Origin: Treponema sp.
GTDB taxonomy: Bacteria > Spirochaetota > Spirochaetia > Treponematales > Breznakiellaceae
Direction of reading: 5' to 3'
Length of the DNA: 64,000 nt
Assembly (NCBI GenBank): GCA_009777335.1
Contig: WRMC01000001.1
Coordinates: forward strand, 1-64,000
Positions 50,138-58,923 of the stretch are shown in pieces. Within the stretch, counting starts at the first letter, position 1, and the number at the start of each line of letters is the position of its first letter. The notes beneath the pieces are model-generated. The model made no database searches, had not been told where the DNA came from, and saw only the letters and a program-made list of their open reading frames with translations. Made by a program: the position numbers and the translations under genes.

Positions 50138-50175
50138 ATACTCTATAGAACATTGTGTCAATTACTATAGAGTAT
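50138..50175. promoter_or_regulatory. Inverted repeat operator candidate upstream of the first XRE gene
   Basis: ATACTCTATAG (50138-50148) and CTATAGAGTAT (50165-50175) are perfect 11-bp arms with a 16-bp spacer, in the gap between the divergent lipoprotein and regulator genes and ending 12 bp before the regulator ATG. Center-to-center spacing is 27 bp, suiting two dimers or a looped repressor. Confidence 0.65.
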
Positions 50176-50187
50176 TATTTTTGGTTC

Positions 50188-50466
50188 ATGGAAATAAAAG
50201 AGCAATTGCACTATATTATTGAAAATATAAAGTCCACGCGCATCAGGAAAGGTATCTCTCAAATGGAATTATCTTTGCGGTCAAATTTATCCCAAAGTTT
50301 TGTTGCCAATATTGAAAAGGGTAAAAAACAGCCCTCTATCCTAACTTTAATAAGGATTGCCGAGGCCCTTGAAGTAAATCCCCAGGAATTTTTCCCTGAA
50401 TACCCAAATTTTGATAAAAAAGAACAAACCAAAGATAAAATACGGAAATTGCTTGAGTTATTATAG
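50188..50466 (+). CDS. XRE-family HTH transcriptional regulator, 92 aa
   Basis: Single Cro/C1-type HTH: 'RIRKGISQMELSLRSNLSQS' then 'FVANIEKGKKQPSILTLIRIAEALEV', where the recognition helix follows 'SQSFV'. A short basic/acidic tail follows. The ATG at 50188 is preferred over an in-frame GTG at 50155, because the GTG lies inside the inverted repeat. Likely represses its own gene and the divergent lipoprotein. Confidence 0.85.
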   Translation: MEIKEQLHYIIENIKSTRIRKGISQMELSLRSNLSQSFVANIEKGKKQPSILTLIRIAEALEVNPQEFFPEYPNFDKKEQTKDKIRKLLELL

Positions 50467-50604
50467 AATAAGCTGCTGTGTTAATAATATTTTACATCGA
50501 AGCTATCTGGGTCCAGCCAGTCACTAGTTGACAGGAGAGGGCTAGGAATAGGTTGCTTATTATGGCGAAAGTTCTCTGTAGATGATTCCTGGTTGGCTCT
50601 TTTG

Positions 50605-50709
50605 CTATCTTTTGCCGTTAATCCAAGGAGCAAGGATAACTCCAATAAACCCGATTACACAGCAGAATGCCAAGAACCCTATGATTACATGGAATGGTTG
50701 CAAATCCAT
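50605..50709 (-). CDS. Small single-span membrane peptide, 34 aa
   Basis: Begins 1 bp after the stop of the upstream membrane gene. The product is one hydrophobic helix, MDLQPFHVIIGFLAFCCVIG then 'FIGVILAPWINGKR', with a short basic end. AGGAT precedes the ATG. Not recognised; could be a toxin-like or accessory membrane peptide. Confidence 0.45.
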   Translation of the reverse strand: MDLQPFHVIIGFLAFCCVIGFIGVILAPWINGKR

Positions 50710-50710
50710 C

Positions 50711-50935
50711 TTAATCCTCTGAAAATAAGGTTACAAATAAAATGCCAAAAGTAGCACTTAGAGCGGTTAATGATATACCTACTATAAACATGGATATGTC
50801 TGGTATATCCCATCTTATAACAGATCCTACAACAAGCCCAGCAAATGACAACTTGGCTATATCTATGAACAATTTTCCTATCTCTGAAAGGGCCTTCCTC
50901 AGTTTATAAAACCTCTTAGGTTTTTCACCGTTCAT
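50711..50935 (-). CDS. Small two-span membrane protein, 74 aa
   Basis: MNGEKPKRFYKLRKALSEIG, then two hydrophobic helices ('LSFAGLVVGSVI' and 'MFIVGISLTALSATFGILFV'). The shape matches small DUF6722-like proteins common in host-associated bacteria. No signal for function. A TTG two codons upstream is possible. Confidence 0.6.
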   Translation of the reverse strand: MNGEKPKRFYKLRKALSEIGKLFIDIAKLSFAGLVVGSVIRWDIPDISMFIVGISLTALSATFGILFVTLFSED

Positions 50936-51011
50936 GCCCAAAATTATAGCCCAGCTCCTGGGGGATGTAAATATCTATTGGAAAATTCCGCCCAGATGCT
51001 CTGCTGGGTAT

Positions 51012-51060
51012 AAGGGGGCTAACCAAAGAAGGGAGGATCAAACCTAGGAATTAGCCCCTT
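51012..51060 (-). terminator. Terminator-like inverted repeat after the propeller lipoprotein
   Basis: AAGGGGGCTAA/TTAGCCCCTT (one bulged G) lies 16 bp beyond the lipoprotein stop. The loop contains GATCAAACCTAGGAATT, a string also found at the edge of repeat R1, possibly an R1 remnant. Confidence 0.5.
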
Positions 51061-51075
51061 TTAACAGTCCTGCTG

Positions 51076-52113
51076 TTACCGAACCCCTGGCGCCGTCATT
51101 ACCCGGTTTGTGCTACTACTGGCACCTTGAATGCCGCCCACCGCAACAAATAGGCCATTTCCATAAGTTATGGAAGACCACAAATTATTAGTAGTAATCC
51201 CCGCAGTGCTCCTGGCAGTCCAGGTTATCCCGTCAGTAGATGTCATTACGCGGTTATCTCCACCTTGAGCCACCGCAACGAATAGGCCATTGGCGTATGT
51301 TACGGATCGCCATGTGTTAGCTTCCGCAGCGGTCCGGGCTGTCCAGGTTACCCCGTCAGGGGATGTAATTACCCGGCTTGTTCCGCTTGAAGATACCGCA
51401 ACAAATAAACCGTTGCCGTAGGTTACGGAAAACAAAGTATTAGTTACAGGAGAAGAGTGGGTTTCCCAGGTTTCCCCGTCAGTGGATGTCATTACTGCTC
51501 CAGCAGAACCTACCGCAACAAATAAGCCATTGGCGTAGGTTACATTGGTCCAATCAGTACCAGCACCTGCGTCCTGTTCCTCCCAGTTTTTCCCGTCAGG
51601 GGATGTCATTACCCGGCTTCCTGCTTGAAAATCAGCCACCGCAACAAATTTACCATTGCCATAGGCTACGGAGCTCCAATCTCGTTGTGACGCAGCATCA
51701 TGGCTCTCCCAGATTGTCCCATTAGTGGATGTCATTACACGATCAGTTACACCGGAACCAGCGCTAGACACCGCAACAAACAAGCCGTTGCCATATGTTA
51801 TGGACCTCCAACCACTTACCGCCGGAGCGGTCTGATGTGTCCAGGTTATCCCGTCAGTAGATGTCATTACCCGGCGTGTTCCTAAGTTAGCTACAGCAAC
51901 AAATATGCCATTGCCATAAGTTACATCAGTCCAAGCATTATTTTCCACTGCTTGCCGGGCAGTCCATGTCCCCGTGCCGGTGTAGGTGGTGGGGCCGCCA
52001 TCGCCATTATTACCATCTCCGTCGCCTGTGGGGCCCGAACAGGCGGCAAGGGAAAAACTCAATAAAATAATTGAAAATAGTGCTAAGAATTGGAAATTTT
52101 TGATGTTTTTCAT
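51076..52113 (-). CDS. Surface lipoprotein with seven beta-propeller (BNR-like) repeats, 345 aa
   Basis: The ATG at 52113 has AAGGAG 6 bp upstream. Lipobox 'SLAAC' and a Gly/Asp/Asn linker follow. The mature part is seven copies of a roughly 40-residue unit, 'W(T/R)SVTYGNGLFVAV...RVMTSTDGITWT'. The 'STDGxTW' part is an Asp-box/BNR motif. Seven repeats would close one seven-bladed propeller, probably a binding domain on the cell surface. Repeats are close enough at DNA level for recombination between them. Divergent from an XRE regulator. Confidence 0.82.
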   Translation of the reverse strand: MKNIKNFQFLALFSIILLSFSLAACSGPTGDGDGNNGDGGPTTYTGTGTWTARQAVENNAWTDVTYGNGIFVAVANLGTRRVMTSTDGITWTHQTAPAVSGWRSITYGNGLFVAVSSAGSGVTDRVMTSTNGTIWESHDAASQRDWSSVAYGNGKFVAVADFQAGSRVMTSPDGKNWEEQDAGAGTDWTNVTYANGLFVAVGSAGAVMTSTDGETWETHSSPVTNTLFSVTYGNGLFVAVSSSGTSRVITSPDGVTWTARTAAEANTWRSVTYANGLFVAVAQGGDNRVMTSTDGITWTARSTAGITTNNLWSSITYGNGLFVAVGGIQGASSSTNRVMTAPGVR

Positions 52114-52134
52114 ATATACTCCTTTTATTATATG

Positions 52135-52226
52135 CCTGATAGTCATATTGTCCTTATACTATATGCCCTTCCGTTTGTTGTCAATGCCTAATAAGTAAAT
52201 ATGATGAGGGGTATATGACTATTAGG
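52135..52226. promoter_or_regulatory. Spaced inverted repeat in the lipoprotein/XRE gap
   Basis: CCTGATAGTCATAT (52135-52148) and ATATGACTATTAGG (52213-52226) match at 13 of 14 positions as inverted repeats, 64 bp apart. One arm lies just upstream of the lipoprotein gene and the other just upstream of the regulator gene. Candidate looping operator. Confidence 0.5.
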
Positions 52227-52233
52227 ATGGTAG

Positions 52234-52569
52234 ATGACAAATCTTAGGGAATTACTGGGCTCAAATATGAAGATATATAGGAAATCCGCCGGTTTATCTC
52301 AATCTAAGCTGGCAGAGAGGGTAGATACGGCCACCAACTATATTTCGGCCATTGAAGCCGGGAGGCGTTTTCCTTCTATTGAAATGCTCGAGAGGATAGC
52401 TATAGCCCTAAATATCGATACCACTGATCTTCTCTCCAAAAAAAACGTCCAGGACTATTCCGAAATGAAAAAAACCGAAGAGCAAATATGGCTAAACATC
52501 AGCCAAAACCTAAGCACCTACATCACAGAAAACATTCAAAGCCTGCAGAATACTAAAGTTAGACCATAA
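52234..52569 (+). CDS. XRE-family HTH transcriptional regulator, 111 aa
   Basis: Cro/C1 HTH: 'YRKSAGLSQSKLAERVDTAT' then 'NYISAIEAGRRFPSIEMLERIAIALNI'. A helical tail of about 45 residues follows. AGG lies before the ATG. Probably controls the divergent propeller lipoprotein. Confidence 0.87.
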   Translation: MTNLRELLGSNMKIYRKSAGLSQSKLAERVDTATNYISAIEAGRRFPSIEMLERIAIALNIDTTDLLSKKNVQDYSEMKKTEEQIWLNISQNLSTYITENIQSLQNTKVRP

Positions 52570-52640
52570 CAATGTGACAAGTCATTTCTCATTTATAGAC
52601 CTCACTTGTAGGGTATTTGCTCTGTTACCCGGTGATTGGC

Positions 52641-52915
52641 TTGATCTCGCCACTAAAGGGATCAAACATGATGAGGGGTGAGGGTCGCTGTGGGATAGGA
52701 AACTCTGGGGGTTCTCCGCCAGAGGAGACCGCGAGTAAAGCAGAATGGGATAATGAGAGAAGCTCCGGCATCCAGTATGTGCAAGAGAAGCTGAACGCAT
52801 CGATTACAGATAAGAAACTGGGTGCCGGGGGCTCCGTAGGCGGGTTCACCTCATTTTCCTAGACCATGGCGGCCCCCACCCTTCTTGCGGATAGCCATGT
52901 TAGTGGCGAGATCAA
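52641..52915. repeat. Repeat element R1, copy B (275 bp, inverted relative to A and C)
   Basis: Perfect 16-bp terminal inverted repeats TTGATCTCGCCACTAA (52641-52656) and TTAGTGGCGAGATCAA (52900-52915). The interior is the reverse complement of copies A and C: the stretch around GGGTGCCGGGGGCTCCGTAG is the most conserved. With its flanks it fills the gene-free interval 52570-53043. Confidence 0.87.
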
Positions 52916-53043
52916 CCCTAGGAAATTCCCCCTTGGTTGACAAAGCCCCACAAAAAAATACAATGGATCATTATGGGTAGTCTTAGATCCAGGGCCTTCC
53001 CCAAGGGGGGGACAGCCTAGTGGCCCTGGGTAAGGTCAGAAAC

Positions 53044-54024
53044 ATGTACCGCAACCTCATTCTCAACCGGATCAAGGTGGCGGAGTTTGCGGTTACCAAT
53101 GCCTGTATTGCCAAATGCTCATTCTGCGACATCTGGAAGCAGCAGCCCAAGGTCTTTGTGGAGCGGGAGAAGGCCCTGGAGGCCATAGACCGGATTGCCG
53201 ACCTGGGGACGGTTCACCTGACCATTACGGGGGGGGAGCCCCTCCTTCATCCCCATGTGGTGGACTTTGTCCGCCGAGCCACCGAGCGGAAGATGCACAC
53301 GGCGGTCCTCAATGCGGCTCCTCAGCTTCTTTTACGGGATGACATTGTTCAAAAGTTAAAGGATGCAGGGACCGACATGATCTGCATCTCCCTGGATTCG
53401 GGGGACCCGGTGACCATGGCCCAGTCCCGGCAGATTCCCAATATAATGGAAGACATTGCTTCGGCGGTGGAGCTGGTCCGGAAGATCAAGGTGAAAACCA
53501 TGGCTTCCATCCTCATATGGAACGATAACTACGACAAGCTCGACGAGGTCTGCATCAGGGCCAAGAAGATGGGCTTCGACTTTATCTCCCTCAACTATCC
53601 TACCTTTTCCCAGTCCACGGTCTATCCCCTGGGGGGGGAGGGAATCAGCCTCTCCCGGGACAAGGTCATCCATGGGCTCCAGTCGGCGATCAAGCTGCGG
53701 AACTCCGGGAAGTATGGGATCATCAACACCGCGGTGTCCATGAAAAACATCATCAAGTTTTTAGAGGACCCCAAAAAGGTGAGCTACCCCTGCCTGGGGG
53801 GGAAGAAGGTCTTCTTCGTGGACTGGTTTTACAATGTCCACCCCTGCATGCAGATCTCCCGGGTCCTGGGCAGTATCTTCGATATCAAGGCCGAAGGTTT
53901 CAAGAATCCTTCCTGTAACCAATGCAATATGAGCTGGTACCGGGACTTCTCGGCCATGTTCCAGGGCCTGAAATCCATCCCGGTCTGGATGCAGTCCCTG
54001 GAGGGCTACAGGGCCTTGAAATAA
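53044..54024 (+). CDS. Radical SAM enzyme with C-terminal Cys cluster, 326 aa
   Basis: Cluster motif 'CIAKCSFC' (CxxxCxxC) and 'ITGGEPLLHP' (SAM-binding GGEP) define the family. The C-terminus has four further Cys ('PCLGGKK', 'HPCMQIS', 'SCNQCNM') like a SPASM/twitch auxiliary Fe-S site. The substrate is unknown. An in-frame GTG at 53020, with AAGGGGGG upstream, is a strong alternative start adding eight residues. It precedes a second radical SAM gene by 26 bp, likely one operon. Confidence 0.87.
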   Translation: MYRNLILNRIKVAEFAVTNACIAKCSFCDIWKQQPKVFVEREKALEAIDRIADLGTVHLTITGGEPLLHPHVVDFVRRATERKMHTAVLNAAPQLLLRDDIVQKLKDAGTDMICISLDSGDPVTMAQSRQIPNIMEDIASAVELVRKIKVKTMASILIWNDNYDKLDEVCIRAKKMGFDFISLNYPTFSQSTVYPLGGEGISLSRDKVIHGLQSAIKLRNSGKYGIINTAVSMKNIIKFLEDPKKVSYPCLGGKKVFFVDWFYNVHPCMQISRVLGSIFDIKAEGFKNPSCNQCNMSWYRDFSAMFQGLKSIPVWMQSLEGYRALK

Positions 54025-54049
54025 ATCCTATACAAATGTATAGTGGTTT

Positions 54050-55387
54050 ATGGACCTGGCGGAAAAACTAGAAGCCCTCTCCTATTCAGCCAAATACGAT
54101 GCCTCCTGCACCTCCGCCGGGGCCTCATCTTCCGGTGTCTCTGCGGCCCCGGTCCCTGGGGGCTTTGGGGTAAAGGTCCCCGCGGGGGTCTGCCATAGCT
54201 GGACCGAGGACGGCCGCTGCGTGAGCCTTTTAAAAGTACTCTTCTCCAATGCCTGCCGTTATGATTGTGCCTACTGCGTCAACCGCCGCTCCGCCGACAT
54301 TAGGCGGAACAGCTTTACGGTGAAGGAGCTAGTGGACCTGACCAGGGAGTTTTACCGGCGCAACTATATCGAGGGTCTCTTTCTTTCCTCGGGGATCTTT
54401 TCGGACCCCGACATCGTGATGGAGCAGCTGATCAAAACCGCCAAGACCCTAAGGACCGAAGCGGGCTTTGGGGGCTACATACACCTGAAAATAATCCCCG
54501 GCACCGGGGAGGGTCTTATTCGGGAGGCGGGGCTCTGGGCCGACCGGCTCAGCGCTAACATTGAACTCCCCACCGATAAGAGCCTCCAGTACCTGGCGCC
54601 GGAAAAGACGGGGAAGGTAATCCTGGGGGCCATGGAGGATACCTTCAATCTGGGGGAAGAGAACCTGGAGGACCGCCGAAAGTTTCGCATGGGGGGGCGG
54701 GACCCGGTGCCGGCCTTTGCTCCGGCAGGCCAGAGCACCCAGCTGGTGGTGGGGGCCACCCCGGAAAATGATCAGACCATCCTCAACCTTTCCGGGGCCC
54801 TCTACCGGAAGTATGCCCTGCGGCGGGTCTACTATTCGGCCTACACCCCGGTGGGCATAAAAGAGGGGGAAGGGATTCGGGATGAGCGGATTCCCCTGGG
54901 GGGCTTTAAGGCCGGGATGGCCATGACCGAGGCTCCCCTTCTCCTCCAGTCCATAGGAACTTCCAAGTCCCTCCTCCTCCGGGAGCACCGGCTCTACCAG
55001 GCCGACTGGCTCCTCCGGTTCTACGGTTTTGAGCCGGGGGAAATCCTCGAGGGCCAGGATGTCTTTCTTGATACCGCCCTGGACCCCAAGACTGCCTGGG
55101 CCCTCCGGCACCTGGACTTTTTTCCGGTGGAAATAAACCGGGCCTCCTACGATGAGCTTTTAAGGGTCCCGGGCATAGGGGCCAAGACGGGCCGCCGGAT
55201 CATCGAGACCCGGCGCTCCAGGGCCCTAAGCTTTGACATGCTCCGCCGCCTGGGGGCGGTGATGAAGCGGGCCCGGTTCTTTATCACCGCCTCGGGTTCC
55301 TTCATCGACCGGCCCGAGGACCCCCGAAGGATCCGCCGCCGCCTCTCAGATGAGGATACGCTGCAACTCCCGCTGTTTGAGCTGTAA
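54050..55387 (+). CDS. Putative DNA modification/repair radical SAM protein (TIGR03916-like), 445 aa
   Basis: Cluster motif 'CRYDCAYC' and 'NIELPTDKSLQYLAPEKTG' match the TIGR03916 group. The C-terminus has a helix-hairpin-helix DNA-binding motif 'LLRVPGIGAKTGRRIIETRR'. In many genomes it neighbours a TIGR03915/DUF4130 protein; none is seen here. It probably acts on nucleic acid; the reaction is unknown. It sits directly after another radical SAM gene. Confidence 0.87.
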   Translation: MDLAEKLEALSYSAKYDASCTSAGASSSGVSAAPVPGGFGVKVPAGVCHSWTEDGRCVSLLKVLFSNACRYDCAYCVNRRSADIRRNSFTVKELVDLTREFYRRNYIEGLFLSSGIFSDPDIVMEQLIKTAKTLRTEAGFGGYIHLKIIPGTGEGLIREAGLWADRLSANIELPTDKSLQYLAPEKTGKVILGAMEDTFNLGEENLEDRRKFRMGGRDPVPAFAPAGQSTQLVVGATPENDQTILNLSGALYRKYALRRVYYSAYTPVGIKEGEGIRDERIPLGGFKAGMAMTEAPLLLQSIGTSKSLLLREHRLYQADWLLRFYGFEPGEILEGQDVFLDTALDPKTAWALRHLDFFPVEINRASYDELLRVPGIGAKTGRRIIETRRSRALSFDMLRRLGAVMKRARFFITASGSFIDRPEDPRRIRRRLSDEDTLQLPLFEL

Positions 55388-55429
55388 CACACCCCAGGAG
55401 GGTGGTTCATATTGCTATCAACATGAGTG

Positions 55430-55772
55430 ATTTCGCCACCTAGTATATTAAACCATAAGAGGGGTGGGGGGCCGCCATGGTCTAGGAATTGAGATGAACC
55501 CGCCTACGGAGCCCCCGGCACCCAGTTTCTTATCTGTAATCGTTGCGTTCAGCTTTTCTCGCACATACTGGATGCCAGAGGGGAACCTCAGTCGCAAACG
55601 CTCGTCGAGCGTCCGCTCCTTCGGTGGGGGTTCCGGAGCTTCTCTCATTATCCTATTCTGCTTTACCCGCGGTCTCCTCTGGCGGGGAACTCTGCGCATA
55701 TATGCGCCGATATTACCTAGCCCACAGCGACCCCCCACCCCTCCTAAGGATCTATCCTGTAGGTGGCGAAAT
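55430..55772. repeat. Repeat element R1, copy C (343 bp, with two palindromic insertions)
   Basis: Terminal inverted repeats ATTTCGCCACCTA (55430-55442) and TAGGTGGCGAAAT (55760-55772), perfect over 13 bp though different from copies A and B. The interior aligns with copy A but carries an extra block of about 56 nt after TGGATGCC, including ACGCTCGTCGAGCGT, and an extra palindrome GCGCATATATGCGC. It fills the gap between two convergent genes. Confidence 0.85.
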
Positions 55773-55784
55773 AAAGCCTGTCAC

Positions 55785-56933
55785 TCACTCGCCAAAGGTA
55801 AGATCAATGACTGCGACTTCGCTACTCGTACCGACTCTAAGGACTGGGCCCCAGGTGGCGGCTCCGGAGGTGATGAGGGCCTGGGCTTTTTGGCCCCGCC
55901 AGTGACCGTAGTGGGTGGACCCGGCTTTTTTGAAGATTCGCTTCGTGGCCAGGTTGCCGGGGAAGAATTGGCCCCCGTGGGTGTGGCCCGAGAGGACCAG
56001 GTCTACCCCGGCGGCTTCTTCCCTGAAGAAGTCCACTGGTTGGTGGGATACAAAGATGATGGGCCTTTGGGGGTCCAGGTCTTTGGTAAGTTCCGCCGGC
56101 GAGAGGCGGGTGCTCCGCTTTCCTATGGGCCGGGGGTCCAGGCGTCCGGTCAGGTAGAAGCCATCTATCAGGCGGGTTTCGTCCCTGAGGACCGCTATGC
56201 CGGCCTCTTCCAGGAAGGCGACCACCGGTTCTATGGTGGCCCCCTCCCTTAGGGCGGTCCAGTCCACGTCATGGTTCCCCAGGCAGGCATAGACCCCCAG
56301 GGGGGCCTTGAGGCGGCGGAGTTCATCTTTAACCCCCTGGACATCCCTAATGGCCCCCAGGCGGTTATCAAAGACATCTCCTGCGATGGCGATGAGGTCA
56401 CTTTCGGTCTCCATAACCCTATCTATTATAGAAGCTACCCAGCGGCGGTCCACATTGGCCCCTATGTGGATATCCGAAAGGAGGGCGATCCTCAGCCTCC
56501 CCTCCCCCTTGGGAATTTTGATGTCGTAGGGGACGATCCGGATTTTTCGGGCATGGAGGGTCCCATAAATGAGCAAAAGAAGGGTTATAAGGAGGGAAAG
56601 GGCCGTTGTAAGGGGCTGAAAGAGGGGCCCCAAGACCGAATAACCGGTAAAATGGAGGGCCAGGCCCAGAAATTCGAAGAAAAGGAGGGCCCCGCAGTAG
56701 TAGACCATCCCCGGGAGGGAGTACATGACCCCCTGGCGGAGCTTTTGAATCCGGTCCAGGCGGAGGAGGAAGACCAGGACATAGGAAAATGAAAGGATTA
56801 AATAGGGGAGCCAAAAGACCAGGGCCCTGGTGAGGGGCAGGAAGTACCTTAAAAGGCTCAAGGTTCTTAGGCCCGTATAGGTCCCCATGAAGGCATAGGC
56901 GAGAAGGACGAAGCCGGAGCGGAATAACCACAT
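55785..56933 (-). CDS. Membrane-anchored metallophosphoesterase, 382 aa
   Basis: About four N-terminal hydrophobic spans, then a calcineurin-like phosphoesterase: 'LLSDIHIG' (DxH), 'IAGDVFDNR' (GDxxD-type), 'LGNHDVDW' (GNHD), 'FVSHQPVD' and 'LSGHTHGGQ' (GHTH), a complete two-metal site. Similar to YaeI/UDP-diacylglucosamine-type membrane phosphoesterases; the substrate is uncertain. Divergent from the cfpA-like gene. Confidence 0.9.
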   Translation of the reverse strand: MWLFRSGFVLLAYAFMGTYTGLRTLSLLRYFLPLTRALVFWLPYLILSFSYVLVFLLRLDRIQKLRQGVMYSLPGMVYYCGALLFFEFLGLALHFTGYSVLGPLFQPLTTALSLLITLLLLIYGTLHARKIRIVPYDIKIPKGEGRLRIALLSDIHIGANVDRRWVASIIDRVMETESDLIAIAGDVFDNRLGAIRDVQGVKDELRRLKAPLGVYACLGNHDVDWTALREGATIEPVVAFLEEAGIAVLRDETRLIDGFYLTGRLDPRPIGKRSTRLSPAELTKDLDPQRPIIFVSHQPVDFFREEAAGVDLVLSGHTHGGQFFPGNLATKRIFKKAGSTHYGHWRGQKAQALITSGAATWGPVLRVGTSSEVAVIDLTFGE

Positions 56934-56992
56934 GCCCCTAGGATACCCCAGGGGGGGATCTGCTGGCTATCCCCGTTTGGGGTTGGCCCCGT

Positions 56993-57046
56993 TTTGGGAC
57001 TAGCCCAAATTTGGGGTTTGACTAAGGGCCAAAAAGGGGCTATGAT
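56993..57046 (+). promoter_or_regulatory. Strong promoter and inverted repeat upstream of the cfpA-like gene
   Basis: TTGACT (57018-57023), a 17-bp spacer and TATGAT (57041-57046) form an excellent sigma-70 promoter. TTTGGG/CCCAAA (56993-56998, 57004-57009) just upstream is a possible operator. The predicted transcript starts at about 57053, so the leader is only some 11 nt and begins with the AGGAG ribosome site. Confidence 0.65.
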
Positions 57047-57063
57047 AGGTTCAGGAGAAAAAC

Positions 57064-58887
57064 ATGGATCTGCCAAAAAGCCCTAATGTCTTCCACCCAG
57101 AAAAGCCGAGCGCGGTGGGCTCACGGAATTCACTTGCCCAGGAGTATCGGGACCAGCAGTCTGAAGTAAATCAGTTAATGGAGGAAGAAACCAATAAGAT
57201 CATCCATCACCTGACCGCCAAACTGCCCAAGGATGTCCTGGAACGGCTCGATGTGATGGGGAGCGTCAAAGAAAAGCTCTACAACTACTTTAATCAGAAC
57301 TTCCAGAACATGTTCAACCGGTACATCGTGACCGCCGAAGATGAGATGGAGAAGAAGGTCAGGGACTTCGTGGACCGGGAAGAAAGCAAGGTCCTGGCCC
57401 GGTATACCCCCAAGGAAATTGCGGACCTCCTAAATGAGATAGGGGGGGCCGATAAATTCAACTCCGGCGAGTTTGAAAAATCCATCGTCAACATGTACGG
57501 CCACCTTCAAGGCCATGTACAGCGGGGAGTCAACGAGCTGGAAACCCACACCAACAACTTGCTGGAGCAGAAAAGGGACACCGGTTCCTTTATCCGGGGC
57601 GAGAACGCCTACTCCATCATTAAATGTGCCTTTAAGGACAATGTCGATAAGCCCTTCACGGTCACCGATGTGAAACTTTCGATAAACATCCTCGATTCGG
57701 AGCTGATCAGCCCCATCTTCCATTACCAGGTGACGGTCGAATACCTCATCAAGGATCTCCTGAGCAGGTATATCACCGACTGCATCGATAAGGAAATCGA
57801 GGAACTTAAAGATGAGCGCCTGGCGGAGGGCCTTGAGGAACTGAGCGACAGCGAGATCGTCTTTACTAAGCTTGCCAACGTGGAACACCACACCGACGAC
57901 GATATTGAGAGCGAGAAGTCCAAGCGCTACGCCCAGGTGGCCAAGGCCATCATGGACAAGCTGACCGAGCTTAGGGCCGAGATAGACCCCGAATCTTTCG
58001 ATCAGATGAACATCCGGGAGAACCTCAAGAAGATCATCGACATCGAGAACATCAGGACCCGGGGTTTTAACACGGCCATCAATTCCATCACCTCCATCCT
58101 GGATACCTCCAAGATGGGCTACCAGTACATCGAGAACCTCAAGAACGCCCGGGAACTTTTAATCCGGGAGTACGAGGATTCCAACATAGCCAACCTCCCC
58201 GATGAACGATACCAGCTTAAGCTCCGCTACATAGACAGCGCCCAGCTCATCGAAGAACGGAAGTCCTACGATGTGCAGGTGAAGAGCCTGGAACTTGAAG
58301 TGGAGCATGTCTGGGATCTGGTAGAGGTGATCTACGAGGATGACAAGCCCTGGAAGCGGGTCACCGACTTTAACGACCTGGCCAAGAAGGTGAAGAAGCG
58401 CATCAAGGTCCTCATTGCCGACAAGACCGGGGCTCCCATCTACGAAGACATCGACAAGGTCTGGGACGAGATTATGTTTGTTAAGCCCGCCGAGACCGAG
58501 GTGGAACGATCCAACCGGACCTATGTCTACGAGAAGAAGAAGATCTACGAACGGACCATCCTTATCCGCCAGAAGCTCCTGGAAATGTACGATTACAAGT
58601 ACCCCAAGGAGAGGCAGGTAATCGAAGAGAGGCTCATGTTCCTGGAAAGGGAGTTTAGCCGCTTCGACTACATGATCAACCCCTACCATATACAGCCGGG
58701 GCTGATTCTGGACCTGGATATCACCTCCATCAAGCGGACCAAGAAGACCCTGGACAGCATGGCCAACGTGCTGAACGAGTTCCTCCTGGGGGTTTCGAAG
58801 GGCTTCCAGGATGCGGCCTTCGCCACCTTTACCCGGCGGCGCTCCACCGTCAGGACCGACCTGACCCAGTCCTTCGCCGCAGAATAA
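57064..58887 (+). CDS. cfpA: Cytoplasmic filament protein A-like, 607 aa
   Basis: A charged, Cys-poor, mostly helical protein with no signal or spans. It has coiled-coil stretches around residues 25-120 and 190-300 and the conserved opening '[10 protein letters not shown]', then '[19 protein letters not shown]'. This matches my memory of treponemal CfpA, which builds the ribbon of cytoplasmic filaments beneath the inner membrane and is needed for normal division. T. pallidum CfpA is somewhat longer (about 678 aa). The strong promoter and following terminator suggest abundant single-gene expression. Identification is by resemblance, not a search. Confidence 0.68.
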   Translation: MDLPKSPNVFHPEKPSAVGSRNSLAQEYRDQQSEVNQLMEEETNKIIHHLTAKLPKDVLERLDVMGSVKEKLYNYFNQNFQNMFNRYIVTAEDEMEKKVRDFVDREESKVLARYTPKEIADLLNEIGGADKFNSGEFEKSIVNMYGHLQGHVQRGVNELETHTNNLLEQKRDTGSFIRGENAYSIIKCAFKDNVDKPFTVTDVKLSINILDSELISPIFHYQVTVEYLIKDLLSRYITDCIDKEIEELKDERLAEGLEELSDSEIVFTKLANVEHHTDDDIESEKSKRYAQVAKAIMDKLTELRAEIDPESFDQMNIRENLKKIIDIENIRTRGFNTAINSITSILDTSKMGYQYIENLKNARELLIREYEDSNIANLPDERYQLKLRYIDSAQLIEERKSYDVQVKSLELEVEHVWDLVEVIYEDDKPWKRVTDFNDLAKKVKKRIKVLIADKTGAPIYEDIDKVWDEIMFVKPAETEVERSNRTYVYEKKKIYERTILIRQKLLEMYDYKYPKERQVIEERLMFLEREFSRFDYMINPYHIQPGLILDLDITSIKRTKKTLDSMANVLNEFLLGVSKGFQDAAFATFTRRRSTVRTDLTQSFAAE

Positions 58888-58923
58888 GAAAGAGAAGGCA
58901 ACCAACCGGGTTGCTGGACAAGT

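Noticed and set aside
51076-52113. Seven tandem repeats considered as a CRISPR-like or VNTR array
   Set aside because: The repeats are coding, about 120-140 bp each, diverged, and in one frame of a lipoprotein; they represent propeller blades.
55464-56252. Frame of 262 codons beginning in R1 copy C and a similar small peptide (MNPPTEPPAPSFL...) in all three R1 copies
   Set aside because: Both strands of R1 are open, the frame breaks in copy C through an insert that is not a multiple of three, and the conserved bases are those needed for inverted-repeat pairing. The frame then runs antisense through the phosphoesterase gene.
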